Of a stretch of 62,628 bases of DNA, positions 44,179-57,589 are shown in pieces. The first letter of the stretch is position 1. The number at the start of each line of letters is the position of its first letter. Below the pieces are notes generated by a model. That model did no database searches. It was not told the DNA's origin and worked only from the letters and a program-made list of their open reading frames with translations. The position numbers and the translations under genes are program-made. Source of the stretch: Roseateles koreensis (lineage in GTDB: Bacteria; Pseudomonadota; Gammaproteobacteria; Burkholderiales; Burkholderiaceae_C); NCBI RefSeq assembly GCF_028595305.1, contig NZ_JAQQXS010000023.1, forward strand, positions 1 through 62,628, written 5' to 3'.

Positions 44179-44330
44179 CTGACGGTGTTTCTGACACTTT
44201 CACTGGTGGGCTGCTGCGGGCAGTTGCGCTTTGATGCGCAAGTGCTCGAAAAAAGGTGGTCGAAAATCACTGTCATGCCGGCTCGGCAAACCTATACGCA
44301 AGACCTTCAACTCTCTTTAGGAGATTGACC

Positions 44331-44549
44331 TTGCGTCTTACGAACCCGGGCCCGCACTCGACGGCCCACCTCGCTGTTCTCACTCCGTCTGGGCAGGCTT
44401 GCGCCTTCCAGATGCCCATAGCGGGCTTCCAGGCCGGCCGACTCGGCCGGGCGTTCGAGGCTTGCGGCACCTCGCCTCAGCTGAGCGTGCACCACCCCCA
44501 TCCCTGGACCGCTACGCCGCTTGCGTCGCTGGAGGTGCCCCATGGCTAA
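44331..44549 (+). CDS. Possible small protein upstream of the integrase remnant
   Basis: A 72-residue frame from TTG 44331 with AGGAG 7 bases upstream (44319-44323). Its stop overlaps the integrase start, suggesting translational coupling. The sequence (LTNPGPHSTAHLAVLT... VHHPHPWTATPLASLEV) has high GC at codon position 3 like a coding frame, but I do not recognise it. Small coupled frames upstream of integrase genes of this type are plausible. Confidence 0.45.
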   Translation: MRLTNPGPHSTAHLAVLTPSGQACAFQMPIAGFQAGRLGRAFEACGTSPQLSVHHPHPWTATPLASLEVPHG

Positions 44550-44844
44550 GGCCTACGAGGACGGCTCGGGCTGGGCGTTTCGGCTGCGGGTGCAGGGCCA
44601 GGACATTGACCGTGGCGGTTTCAAGAGCCAGAAGGTCGCCCAGGAGGAGGCCGATGGGCATGCTCGCGACCTGCGTAAGTCCGACAAACAAGCGCTTCTC
44701 GATCTGCAGCGGACATCCGTCGCGCAGGCACTGAGCGACTACGCCCGCGAGGTTCTGCCACATTACAAGGGCGCTCCTCAAGAAGCTCGTCGCATCAACC
44801 GCTATACGCCGATCACGGAGTGGCTCCAATATGCCGGTCGGTGA
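44542..44844 (+). pseudogene. Truncated phage/ICE-type tyrosine integrase, N-terminal part
   Basis: A 100-residue frame from ATG 44542 with GGAGG seven bases upstream (44531-44535). MAKAYEDGSGWAFRLRVQG and the following VAQALSDYAREVLPHYKG segment resemble the arm-binding N-terminus of site-specific integrases found in Burkholderiales. The catalytic C-terminal domain with its Arg-His-Arg-Tyr residues is absent; the frame stops after EWLQYAGR and the AraC gene follows. Its place next to tRNA-Phe suggests that the remainder of a former integrated element has been deleted. Confidence 0.65.
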
Positions 44845-44873
44845 CACTTGACTTCGTGAGAGCAGCCATTGCC

Positions 44874-47063
<2,190 letters not shown>

Positions 47064-47125
47064 ATTTGGCGCGGTTTGAATGCGTCGGCGCGCTGATATT
47101 GGGCGCCGGCGCGCCAGAACCCTGT

Positions 47126-48108
47126 TCAGAATTCTTCGGTATCAATCTCCGCCTGGGTGGCCGCGTTGTAACGCGGTCCCGCCACGGTGTTGGGGTGCAT
47201 CAGGGCGTTCAGGCGGGCCAGCGTCGGGGCGCTCAGCACCAGAGTGTCGGCGCCAAAGAATTCCATCAAATGGTCTTCTCGCGTGGTGCCCGGGATGGGG
47301 ATGATGTGCTCGCCTTGGCTCAGCAACCACGCCAACGCCAAGCGGGCCGGTGGGCAGTCCAGCGCAGCGGCTTCAAGCTCGAAGGCCTGCAGCAATTGCA
47401 GGTTATGGGCGTAGTTCTCGGGGCTGAAGCGCGGCATGTTGCGGCGGATGTCTTTGGCCTCCAGGTTTGAGACGTCCCGCAAGGCGCCACCCAAGAAACC
47501 TCGTGCCAGCGGGCTGAAAGCCACAAAGGCGGTGCCCAGTTCGCGGCAGGTTTGCAAGACGGCAATCTCGGGGTTGCGTGTCCATAGCGAGTACTCGGTC
47601 TGCAGTGCCGCAATCGGATGCACGGCGTGGGCGCGGCGCAGCGTGGCGGCCGACACTTCGCTGAGCCCAAGGGCGCGCACCTTGCCGGCCAGCACCAGAT
47701 CGGCCATGGCGCCGACGCTGTCTTCAATCGGCACGGCCGGATCCATGCGGTGCAGGTAGAGCAGGTCGATGACGTCGGTGCGCAGCCGTTGCAAGCTTGC
47801 TTCGCAACTGGCGCGCAGCGTGGCGGGCCGGCCGTCGATGACGCGCTGGCCGTTGACGCCCTGCATGCCGCATTTGCTGGCCAGAACGAAACGTTGGCGG
47901 TGCGGCGCCAGCACCCGGCCCACCAGGGTTTCATTGGTGCCGAAGCCGTAAAGCGCCGCGGTGTCGAACAGCGTGATGCCCTGGTCCAGCGCACTCAGCA
48001 GCAGCCGCTCCGCCTGATCGGCGGGCGGCGGCAGGCCATAGGCGTGGCTGAGGTTCATGCAGCCCAAGCCGATGGCCGAGGCGCTGAAGGGGCCGAGACG
48101 GCGGGTCT

Positions 48109-48112
<4 letters not shown>
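47126..48112 (-). CDS. Aldo/keto reductase, last gene of the pmd operon
   Basis: A 328-residue NADPH-dependent oxidoreductase of the aldo/keto reductase superfamily. The catalytic tetrad is in FDTAALYG (Asp, Tyr), ASKCG (Lys) and YLHRMDP (His). The NADPH region is IPIPGTTREDHL. Its start overlaps the pmdC stop by four bases, so it is translated with the operon. Such a reductase is not required for 4,5-cleavage; it may act on an aromatic aldehyde or on ring-cleavage semialdehydes. The substrate is unknown. Confidence 0.82.
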
Positions 48113-50392
<2,280 letters not shown>

Positions 50393-50419
50393 TGCGGGCT
50401 CCAAGGTCTTCGGAAAAGG

Positions 50420-51334
50420 TCAGGAAAGTTCGGGCCAGTACAGGCGCAGCGGGTTGTCGACCAGCAGTTGGTGCTGTTGCTCGGCGGTCGGCGCGATGTG
50501 CGGGATGAAGTCCACCAGCAAGCCGTCGTCGGGCATATGGTCCTTCAAATTGGGGTGCGGCCAATCGGTGCCCCACAGCACGCGGTCCGGGAATTCTTCC
50601 ATCACCCGGCGGGCGAAGGGCACGACATCGCGGTAGGCGGCCTGCTCGCCCTGCAGCGCCGGCGGGCCGCTGACCGACAAGCGCTCGGGGCAGCTGAGCT
50701 TGCTCCACACATTGGGGTGCTCGCGCATGAACCTCAGGAACAGGGCGAATTCGGGTCCGTCCACGGGCTGCGTTACGTCGGGGCGGCCCATGTGGTCCAC
50801 CACCACGGTGGTGGGGATGGCGGTGAAGAAGTCCCACAGCTCCGGCAGGTCAACGGCTTCGAAGTAGATCACCACATGCCAACCCAGCTTGGCAACGCGC
50901 CCGGCGATTTCCAGCAACTCGTCCTTGGGTGTGAAGTCCACCAGACGTTTGACGAAGTTGAAGCGCACGCCGCGCACGCCCGCTTCATGCATGGCTTGCA
51001 GCTCGGCATCGCTGACTGTGCGGCGTACCGTGGCCACGCCGCGGGCCCGGCCGTCGGCATGCTGCAGGGCATCGATCAGGGCGCTGTTGTCAGCGCCGTG
51101 GCAGGTGGCTTGAACAATCACATTGCGGGCGAAGCCCAACTGGTCGCGCAGCGCAAAAAGCTGTGCCTGGCTGGCATCGCAAGGCGTGTACTTGCGCTCG
51201 GGCGCGAAGGGAAATTGTGCGCCCGGCCCGAAGACATGGCAATGCGCATCCACAGCGCCCGCGGGCAGTTTGAAGCGAGGCTGGCTGGGGCCGGCGTACC
51301 AGTCAAGCCAGCCGGGGGTTTTGGTAAATTCCAA
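50420..51334 (-). CDS. pmdD: 2-pyrone-4,6-dicarboxylate hydrolase (LigI/PmdD)
   Basis: A 304-residue amidohydrolase-fold lactonase that opens 2-pyrone-4,6-dicarboxylate to oxalomesaconate. The metal/substrate motif VDAHCHVFGPG is near residue 29 and WGTDWPHPN near the C-terminus carries the catalytic aspartate. A TTG start at 51334 is chosen because AAGGAG lies seven bases upstream and the following residues (EFTKTPGWLDWY) match the family. It is followed by pmdA after 27 bases. Confidence 0.92.
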   Translation of the reverse strand: MEFTKTPGWLDWYAGPSQPRFKLPAGAVDAHCHVFGPGAQFPFAPERKYTPCDASQAQLFALRDQLGFARNVIVQATCHGADNSALIDALQHADGRARGVATVRRTVSDAELQAMHEAGVRGVRFNFVKRLVDFTPKDELLEIAGRVAKLGWHVVIYFEAVDLPELWDFFTAIPTTVVVDHMGRPDVTQPVDGPEFALFLRFMREHPNVWSKLSCPERLSVSGPPALQGEQAAYRDVVPFARRVMEEFPDRVLWGTDWPHPNLKDHMPDDGLLVDFIPHIAPTAEQQHQLLVDNPLRLYWPELS

Positions 51335-51365
51335 GGGGGCTCCTTCAGTGCGGGTGCAGCGCGGC

Positions 51366-52049
51366 TCAGTCGATGTAGCGCAGGCCGGCTTGTGCCAGCG
51401 GTTCGCGCATCTTGTACATATCCAGGCCCAGGATGCCGCTGGCCAGCTTGGCGCGCTTTTCGCCTTCGAAGCTTTCACGCTTTTGCGCGGCGGCCAGGGT
51501 TTCAACGGCGCGCGCGGCGGGCACGCAGACCACGCCATCGTCGTCCGCCACGATCACATCGCCCGGCGTCACCCACATGCCGGCGCAAACCACCGGGATG
51601 TTGACAGAGCCGAGCGTGGCCTTGATCGTGCCCTTGCTGCTGATGTGGCGGCTCCACACGGGGAAGTTCATTTCCTGCAGGGTTTTGACATCCCGCACGC
51701 CGGCGTCAATCACCAAGGCGCGCGCGCCACGGGCCTGGAACGAGGTGGCCAGCAGGTCGCCGAAATAGCCGTCTGAGCACTCGGCGGTCACGGCGGCCAC
51801 GACGATGTCGCCCGGCTGAATCTGCTCGGCCGCGACGTGCATCATCCAGTTGTCGCCGGGTTGCAGCAGCACGGTCACTGCCGTACCCGACACCTGCACG
51901 CCCGGGTAGATGGGGCGCATATAGGGCTTGAGCAGGCCCACGCGGCCCATGGCCTCGTGCACCGTGGCTGAGCCCAGTGCGGCCAGGCCGTCGGCGGCGG
52001 CGCGCTCGGCGCGATTGATGTTGCGATGGACTACGCCCAGTTCATACAT
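51366..52049 (-). CDS. pmdF: 4-carboxy-4-hydroxy-2-oxoadipate aldolase (LigK/PmdF)
   Basis: A 227-residue class II aldolase of the HMG/CHA family (RraA-like fold). It splits 4-carboxy-4-hydroxy-2-oxoadipate into pyruvate and oxaloacetate, the last step of the pathway. The phosphate/metal region [21 protein letters not shown]-like segment and the [15 protein letters not shown] motif are intact. It starts with ATG 52049 and lies 20 bases downstream of pmdE. Confidence 0.93.
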   Translation of the reverse strand: MYELGVVHRNINRAERAAADGLAALGSATVHEAMGRVGLLKPYMRPIYPGVQVSGTAVTVLLQPGDNWMMHVAAEQIQPGDIVVAAVTAECSDGYFGDLLATSFQARGARALVIDAGVRDVKTLQEMNFPVWSRHISSKGTIKATLGSVNIPVVCAGMWVTPGDVIVADDDGVVCVPAARAVETLAAAQKRESFEGEKRAKLASGILGLDMYKMREPLAQAGLRYID

Positions 52050-52069
52050 GGTTCAAATCTCCGGTGGAT

Positions 52070-53098
52070 TCAGCGGCCTTTGGCCTTGAGTGCGGCGTCG
52101 AGCCGTGGGAACACGCGGCGTGCATTGCCTTCGTACACCATGAAGCGCTCTTCTTCGCTGAGGTTGGCCGTGGCTTCGACATAACGCTTGGTGTCGTCGT
52201 AGTAGTGGCCGGTCTCGGGGTCGATGCCGCGCACAGCGCCGATCATTTCGCTGGCGAACAAGATGTTCTTGACCGGGATTACCTTGGTCAGCAGATCAAT
52301 GCCGGGCTGGTGGTAGACGCAGGTGTCGAAGAAGATGTTGTTCAGCAGGTGCTCGCTCAGCAGCGGCTTCTTCAGCTCTTGCGCCAGGCCGCGAAAGCGC
52401 CCCCAGTGATAAGGTACCGCGCCGCCGCCGTGCGGAATCAAGAACTTCAGCGTCGGGAAGTCTTTGAACAAGTCGCTGGTGAGGCATTGCATGAAGGCCG
52501 TGGTGTCGGCGTTCAAGTAATGCGCCCCGGTGGTGTGGAAGCAGTGGTTGCAGCTGGTGGAGACGTGGATCATCGCGGGGATGTCGTACTCCACCATCTT
52601 TTCGTAGATGGGGTACCAATGGCGATCAGACAGCGGTGGGCTGGTCCAGTGGCCGCCCGACGGGTCGGGGTTCAGGTTGATGCCCACGTTGCCAAATTGC
52701 TCCACGCACTTCACCAGTTCGGGGATGCAGGTGGCCGGATCAACGCCGGGCGACTGCGGCAACATGGCGGCGGGCACGAAGTGATCGGGAAACAGCTCGG
52801 CCACGCGGAAACACAGCTCGTTGCAGATCGCCGCCCAGGTGCTGGAGGTGTTGAAGTCGCCGACATGGTGGGCCATGAAGCTGGCGCGCGGGCTGAAGAT
52901 GGTCAGGTCGCTGCCGCGCTGCTTCATCAGCTTGAGCTGATTGGTCTCGATGGACTCGCGCAGTTCGTCGTCGCTGATTTTCAGGTCCGAGGCTTTGGGG
53001 GCCTGGCTGGGGTTTTTCAAGGCGGCGATTTGCAAATCGCGCCAGGCGCCTAGCGCTGCGGGGGCGGTGGTGTAGTGGCCGTGAACGTCAATGATCAT
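52070..53098 (-). CDS. pmdE: 4-oxalomesaconate hydratase (LigJ/PmdE)
   Basis: A 342-residue amidohydrolase-superfamily hydratase that adds water to (the enol form of) oxalomesaconate, giving 4-carboxy-4-hydroxy-2-oxoadipate. IDVHGHYTT at the N-terminus gives the first metal histidines; FLIPHGGGAVPYHWGRF and FASEMIGAVRGIDP are typical of LigJ. ATG 53098 is preferred to the longer frame. In the classical pathway its substrate is made ready by a tautomerase, which is not visible in this operon. Confidence 0.92.
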   Translation of the reverse strand: MIIDVHGHYTTAPAALGAWRDLQIAALKNPSQAPKASDLKISDDELRESIETNQLKLMKQRGSDLTIFSPRASFMAHHVGDFNTSSTWAAICNELCFRVAELFPDHFVPAAMLPQSPGVDPATCIPELVKCVEQFGNVGINLNPDPSGGHWTSPPLSDRHWYPIYEKMVEYDIPAMIHVSTSCNHCFHTTGAHYLNADTTAFMQCLTSDLFKDFPTLKFLIPHGGGAVPYHWGRFRGLAQELKKPLLSEHLLNNIFFDTCVYHQPGIDLLTKVIPVKNILFASEMIGAVRGIDPETGHYYDDTKRYVEATANLSEEERFMVYEGNARRVFPRLDAALKAKGR

Positions 53099-53150
53099 GA
53101 TGGTGTGAGAGTTCGTGGGTTCGAAAAAATGTAGCGGTGCTTGCGCCGGC

Positions 53151-54545
53151 TCAGTGCGCCAGCACCTCATCGCGGGAGTGGCCCGCTGCAGCCTGCAGGC
53201 CACCGGCGGCATCGGCGCGCCGCTTTACCAGCAGCGCAGCGGCGGCTACCAGGCCGGGCACTGCGACGACGGCAAACACCGATTCCAGGCTCATGTGGGC
53301 GGCGCTGAGTTGCGCCACCAGGAAGGAGCCCGCAATGCCGCCGAAGCGGCCCACGCCCAGCATCCAGGCGACGCCGGTTGCACGGCCGTTGGTGGGGTAG
53401 AAGGCCGCGGCCAGCGCCGGCAAGGACGATTGCGAGGTATTCATCAGCGCACCAGCGGTGAAGACCACCACCACCAGCACACTCACCTGGCTGACCACCT
53501 GGCCGATGCACCAGATGGCCACGGAGGTCAGGGCAAAGCCGATGGCCAAAATCTTGTTGGCCTCATAGCGGTCCATGAGCCAGCCGAACAGCACCGCGCC
53601 CACGCCGCCCAGCGGAAACAGCGCCGAGATCAAGGTGGCTGTCTTGGGGTCCATGCCGGCTTCTTTGAACAAGAGCGGCATCCAGTTGATCAAGGCGTAG
53701 AAGATCACCAGGCCCATGAAATAGGCCGTCCACAGCATCAACGAACCGAGCCGGTAGGGGCGCGCCAGCACCTGGGCGAGGCCGCCGCGCTCGTTGGTCA
53801 CCACGCGGGTTTCGCTCAGGATGAAGCGCTCGAACTGGAAGACCTTTTGACCCGCCACCTTCGCCAAGGTGGTTTGAATCTTGCGCAACTCGGCGCGGCG
53901 CGCCACCATGAAGCGCACCGACTCCGGCAACACGAACAGCAGCAGCACGGTCAGCAACAAGGGAATCACGCCGCCCAGCACCAACACACTGCGCCAGCCC
54001 CATTGCGGAATCATCCATGCTGCGAGAAAACCCCCGAAGGCGGCCCCCAGCGGAAAGCCGCAGAACATCAGGTTGGTGAGCATCGAACGCTTGTGCGTCG
54101 GGCTGTACTCGCTCATCAAGGTCACCGCATTGGGCATCGCCGCACCCAGGCCGAGGCCGGTGATGAAGCGTAGCGTGCTCAGTTGGCTCAGGTCCATCGC
54201 AAAGGATGAAGCGAGCGACGCCAGCCCAAACACCAGCACCGCGCCCATCAGCACCAGCCTGCGGCCCACTCGGTCCGCCAGCGGGCCGGCCGACAAGGCA
54301 CCTGCCGCCAAGCCGAACAAGGCGGCGCTCAGTACCGGCCCCAGCATCGGCTTGGTCACGCCCCAGTCTTTGATCAGCGAGGGGGCGATGTAGCCGATGG
54401 CGGCGGTGTCAAAACCGTCCAGCAGAACCACCACAAAACACATGGCGAAGACCAGCCATTGCCACGGTGAAAAGGGTGCGCCGTCAATGAGCGTCTGCAC
54501 ATCGGCCACGCGCGCTGGGGCTGGATTTTGGGAGGGTTGGTTCAC
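53151..54545 (-). CDS. pmdK: Aromatic acid/H+ symporter, MFS (PcaK/PmdK type)
   Basis: A 464-residue major facilitator with twelve predicted helices. LLDGFDTAAIGYIAPSL in helix 1 is the AAHS-family signature, GPLADRVGRR in loop 2-3 and GWLMDRYEANKI in loop 8-9 are the MFS A-like motifs. It should import protocatechuate or 4-hydroxybenzoate. A GTG start at 54545 has GGAG seven bases upstream; a longer frame to 54647 is possible. It lies 52 bases before pmdE. Confidence 0.9.
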   Translation of the reverse strand: MNQPSQNPAPARVADVQTLIDGAPFSPWQWLVFAMCFVVVLLDGFDTAAIGYIAPSLIKDWGVTKPMLGPVLSAALFGLAAGALSAGPLADRVGRRLVLMGAVLVFGLASLASSFAMDLSQLSTLRFITGLGLGAAMPNAVTLMSEYSPTHKRSMLTNLMFCGFPLGAAFGGFLAAWMIPQWGWRSVLVLGGVIPLLLTVLLLFVLPESVRFMVARRAELRKIQTTLAKVAGQKVFQFERFILSETRVVTNERGGLAQVLARPYRLGSLMLWTAYFMGLVIFYALINWMPLLFKEAGMDPKTATLISALFPLGGVGAVLFGWLMDRYEANKILAIGFALTSVAIWCIGQVVSQVSVLVVVVFTAGALMNTSQSSLPALAAAFYPTNGRATGVAWMLGVGRFGGIAGSFLVAQLSAAHMSLESVFAVVAVPGLVAAAALLVKRRADAAGGLQAAAGHSRDEVLAH

Positions 54546-54582
54546 GCTTGTCTCCGTGGGTTGTTGGGCCGGAAGCGGCACC

Positions 54583-55290
54583 TCAATCGGGTGTCTTGGG
54601 GGCTTCCATGCCATGGCGCCGTTTGGCGCCCTTCGTTTCTTCTGCACACATGAAATTCAAAAAAGCCTGCGCCTGAGCTTGTGCCGGTACTTGGGATTTG
54701 ATGCCCACCGCCCCCACAAAGCGGCTGACGATCTCCAGCCCCGGCGGCATGCCGGCGAGCACCGTGATGCCGTCCAGATTCATTAACTCGCTGAGCTGTT
54801 GAAAGCCAATGGTGGCCACCCCTTCGGCCACCAAGCTGCCCACGGGCACGCCGGGCCGGGCCTGGACCAATTGCGGCTGCAACTGCTCCGCCAGCCCCCA
54901 GCGCGCGAACAGCTTGAGCAAGGCGGTGCCGCTGGGGCCGGTGGAATAGGCAATGCCCTGGGCTTGTAGCAAGGTGGTGCGCAGGGCGTCCTCGGTGCTG
55001 ATGTCAGGGGCGGCAGTACCGCTACGAACGGCAATGGCCACGCTGGAGTCAACAATGGCGCGGCGGCTGCCTTCCAGCAAGCAGCCCTCTGCCGCCAATT
55101 TGTCCATGGCGTCGCTGGCCAGCACCACCAGATCAAAGGCTTCGCCGGCCTGCACGCGCCGGGCGGCATCGACGCCGCCGACCGACTCCACGGTGACCGT
55201 CACCCCGCTGGCTTGCTGATAGCTTTGCGCCAATTCGGTCAGCAACTGCCGCGTGGCCATGGAAGAGATGAGGGTGAGGCTGGCAGTCAT
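54583..55290 (-). CDS. ModA-like substrate-binding protein without signal peptide
   Basis: A 235-residue periplasmic-binding-protein fold resembling molybdate/tungstate-binding ModA: LISSMATRQLLTEL at the start, then GEAFDLVVLASDAMDKL, GIAYSTGPSG and GVATIGFQQLSEL. ATG 55290 gives no signal peptide, and the short extension to 55314 (HPFKATP) adds none, so it would stay in the cytoplasm. It is the first gene of the pmd operon, where Comamonas has the tautomerase gene pmdU. It could sense an oxyanion or an aromatic acid; this is inference. Confidence 0.78.
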   Translation of the reverse strand: MTASLTLISSMATRQLLTELAQSYQQASGVTVTVESVGGVDAARRVQAGEAFDLVVLASDAMDKLAAEGCLLEGSRRAIVDSSVAIAVRSGTAAPDISTEDALRTTLLQAQGIAYSTGPSGTALLKLFARWGLAEQLQPQLVQARPGVPVGSLVAEGVATIGFQQLSELMNLDGITVLAGMPPGLEIVSRFVGAVGIKSQVPAQAQAQAFLNFMCAEETKGAKRRHGMEAPKTPD

Positions 55291-55367
55291 TGGGGTGGCC
55301 TTGAAGGGATGCACCCATTTTGTGCAGCTTTGTTCTATTAATCCAGTTCTAGCTTTGACTAGCAGCT

Positions 55368-55382
55368 ATGCCGGATCGGCAT
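55368..55382. promoter_or_regulatory. Perfect dyad in the pmd / LysR intergenic region
   Basis: ATGCCG (55368-55373) and CGGCAT (55377-55382) flank a three-base spacer, midway between the divergent starts at 55290 and 55405. It has the position of a regulator site; it does not contain the T-N11-A LysR consensus exactly. Confidence 0.45.
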
Positions 55383-55404
55383 GACTTGTGCCAAGATACC
55401 CGGT

Positions 55405-56298
55405 ATGAATTTGAACCAGATCGAGACCTTCATCCAAGTGGCCGAGCACGGCAGTTTCAGCAAAGCGGCGCTGGTGCTGGGCGTGGCGCAGCCGGCATTG
55501 AGCCGGCAGGTGCGTGCGCTAGAGATCGACCTGCGGGAGACTTTGCTGCTGCGCAATGGCCGAGGGGTTGAGCTGACCGAGGCTGGCCGGCGCCTGTTGG
55601 AGCACGGCCAGGGCATTCTGCATTTGGTGGCGCAGGCGCGGGAAGACCTGAGCTCGCGCCGCAACGAGCCGGTGGGCGAGATCGTGGTGGCGATGCCGCC
55701 GACCCAGGCTCGCCTGCTCACCCTGCCGCTGATCGAGGGCTTTCGCGCTGCCTGCCCGCGTGCGCGGCTGGTGATCGTGGAGGGTTTCTCGGCGCATCTG
55801 ACCGAGTGGATGGCCTCCGGGCGGGCCGATCTGGGCCTGGTCTACAACCCGGAGCCGCTACCCGCACTTGAAATCCTGCCCTTGCGGGAGGAGCGTCTGT
55901 GCCTGCTGAGCCCGGCGAATGCGGCACCGGCTGGGCCTTTAACCCTCGCGGCGCTGTCTCACATCCCCTTGATCATGCCGCAGCGCGGCCAGGTGTTTCG
56001 CAAGCTGATGGAAACGGCCGCCGCCATGGCGGGCGTGCAGCTGCGGGTCGAGTGGGAGGTCTCCAGCGTACCCACCATTCTTGATCTGGTGGCGGCGGGC
56101 CTGGGCCATGCCGCTTTGGGCGAAGACACGCTGCGTACCTTCGAGCACCCGGAGCGACTGGCGCTCACGCCCTTCAAGGCAGGCGATATCAAGACCACGC
56201 TGTGCCTGGTGACCCCGGCGCTCAAGCGCTCGACGCCGCTGGCCCAGCGCACCGCCGCCTTGCTGATGCGCCTGGTGCGCAAGCCGGCCGTGGGTTGA
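55405..56298 (+). CDS. LysR-family regulator, probable activator of the pmd operon
   Basis: A 297-residue LysR protein. The winged helix-turn-helix is at residues 1-60 (FSKAALVLGVAQPALSRQVRALE), followed by the effector-binding domain. It is divergent from the operon with 114 bases between starts, the usual place for a LysR activator. The natural inducer in related systems is protocatechuate or its ring-cleavage product; the gene here is named by position only. ATG 55405 is preferred to 55381 because it matches the family N-terminus MNLNQIETF. Confidence 0.85.
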   Translation: MNLNQIETFIQVAEHGSFSKAALVLGVAQPALSRQVRALEIDLRETLLLRNGRGVELTEAGRRLLEHGQGILHLVAQAREDLSSRRNEPVGEIVVAMPPTQARLLTLPLIEGFRAACPRARLVIVEGFSAHLTEWMASGRADLGLVYNPEPLPALEILPLREERLCLLSPANAAPAGPLTLAALSHIPLIMPQRGQVFRKLMETAAAMAGVQLRVEWEVSSVPTILDLVAAGLGHAALGEDTLRTFEHPERLALTPFKAGDIKTTLCLVTPALKRSTPLAQRTAALLMRLVRKPAVG

Positions 56299-56327
56299 TG
56301 GTCGGCGCGGCCCTTGTTTCTACGAGG

Positions 56328-56798
56328 TTAGATCGCGCGTTCCAGATTGTCTTTAATTTGCTTCATCAGGCCTAGCAGCCGTTCGCAATCGTCCTCGCTC
56401 AGGCCTGCAACGGCTTGGGCAGAAAGCTGGCGGCCCTCTGCGCGCACGGCTTTGTGCGCCTCCTGGCCGGCGGGCGTGAGCAGCAGGCGCAGGGCGCGCC
56501 GGTCGCTGGGGTCGGGCTGTGCATCCAGCAGACCTTTGGCGCGCAGGCCGCTGATCAAGCGCGCAATCTGCGCCTTGTCGCGGCCCGTTTTGACCACCAG
56601 ATCGCTGGGGGTCGCGCCCGGGTGCCGAGCGAAAAAACCCAGCACTTTGACGTCCATATGGGTCAGGTCGGTGCTGCCGTCACGCAAGGCCCGAAATTGC
56701 CGCGCCCGAAATAAATGCATGACCGAATGAACGGACTCCAACACTTCTTCGGCCTTTTGCGGCGAGATGTGGTTGACAATATCAACTTGTTTGCGCAT
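56328..56798 (-). CDS. MarR-family transcriptional regulator
   Basis: A MarR protein of 156 residues from ATG 56798, or 168 from ATG 56834. The winged-helix region contains LTHMDVKVLGFFARHPG, TPSDLVVKTGRDKAQIARLISGL and the DPSDRRALRLLLT wing. The shorter start is preferred because ATG 56834 overlaps the start of the divergent gene. Two dyads (56772-56786 and 56801-56816) lie at its 5' end and are good candidate operators. It probably controls itself and the siderophore-interacting protein. Confidence 0.85.
   Translation of the reverse strand: MRKQVDIVNHISPQKAEEVLESVHSVMHLFRARQFRALRDGSTDLTHMDVKVLGFFARHPGATPSDLVVKTGRDKAQIARLISGLRAKGLLDAQPDPSDRRALRLLLTPAGQEAHKAVRAEGRQLSAQAVAGLSEDDCERLLGLMKQIKDNLERAI
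56772..56786. promoter_or_regulatory. MarR-type dyad 1
   Basis: GTTGACAATATCAAC: five-base arms GTTGA/TCAAC about a five-base centre. It lies within the first codons of the MarR gene, so binding there could block elongation or initiation. Confidence 0.5.
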
Positions 56799-56800
56799 GA

Positions 56801-56816
56801 TTGATGACATTATCAA
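56801..56816. promoter_or_regulatory. MarR-type dyad 2
   Basis: TTGATGACATTATCAA: five-base arms TTGAT/ATCAA, centred 29-30 bases from dyad 1 and so about three helical turns away. It lies between the two divergent start codons. Confidence 0.5.
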
Positions 56817-56832
56817 CCAACTGGATTGAGTC

Positions 56833-57573
56833 ATGGAATCAATTTCAACAGAGCGCCGTATCCAACGGGTGCGGTATGAACTGCAACGGCGAGAGGTGAG
56901 CGTGGTGCGCGTTGAGGCGGCGGGCGCCCAATTTGTGCGTGTGACCTTTGCCGGCGAGGACCTGGCGGGCTTTGTTTCGGGCTCGTTTGACGATCACATC
57001 AAATTGATGCTCGAAGACGCGGCGGGCGAGATGGTGCGGCGCGACTACACGCCCCGAAAATTTGACAAAGAGCGGCGTGAATTGACGCTTGAATTCGCCT
57101 TGCACGGCCATGGCCAAGCCAGTGATTGGGCGCGCAACGCCGCCGTGGGGCAACGCGTGTTGATCGGCGGCCCACGCGGCTCGATGATCATCCCGATGGA
57201 CTACGCTTGGCATGTTTTGATCGGCGATGCCACGGCCCTGCCGGCCATTCATCGGCGTCTGGAGGAGTTGCCCCAGGGCGCGCGCGCCATCGTGCTGGCG
57301 CAGATCGAGGAGGGCGCTGACCGCCGCCTCGTCGAATCAGCCGCCGAGGTGACGGCGCATTGGGTGAGCAGCGACGATGAATTGCTGGCCGCCGTGCGCG
57401 GCTTGGCTTTGCCCCCGGGCGAAGGCTTTGTCTGGTGCGCCGGAGAAGCCCGCAGCATGGCCCGCCTGCGCGACGTGCTGCTGGGCGAAAAAGCCCACCC
57501 CAAAGAGGCCATGAAGGTGGCCGCCTATTGGAAGCAAGGCGCCTCGGACTTTCACGAAAACCTGAGCCTTTGA
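56833..57573 (+). CDS. Siderophore-interacting protein (ViuB/YqjH-like)
   Basis: A 246-residue flavin-dependent reductase of the SIP family, which releases iron from ferric siderophores in the cytoplasm. The FAD-binding part has RRDYTPRKF and the NAD(P)H-binding C-terminal part has LIGDATALPAIHRRLEEL and FVWCAGEARSM. ATG 56833 opens the frame directly against the divergent MarR gene. YqjH in E. coli is repressed by an iron/nickel regulator; here a MarR member is in that position. Confidence 0.88.
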   Translation: MESISTERRIQRVRYELQRREVSVVRVEAAGAQFVRVTFAGEDLAGFVSGSFDDHIKLMLEDAAGEMVRRDYTPRKFDKERRELTLEFALHGHGQASDWARNAAVGQRVLIGGPRGSMIIPMDYAWHVLIGDATALPAIHRRLEELPQGARAIVLAQIEEGADRRLVESAAEVTAHWVSSDDELLAAVRGLALPPGEGFVWCAGEARSMARLRDVLLGEKAHPKEAMKVAAYWKQGASDFHENLSL

Positions 57574-57589
57574 TGGGCGTTGCACACCG

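Noticed and set aside
43973-44203. Short minus-strand frame across tRNA-Phe
   Set aside because: It is the complement of the tRNA and its leader, a well-known source of spurious annotated proteins.
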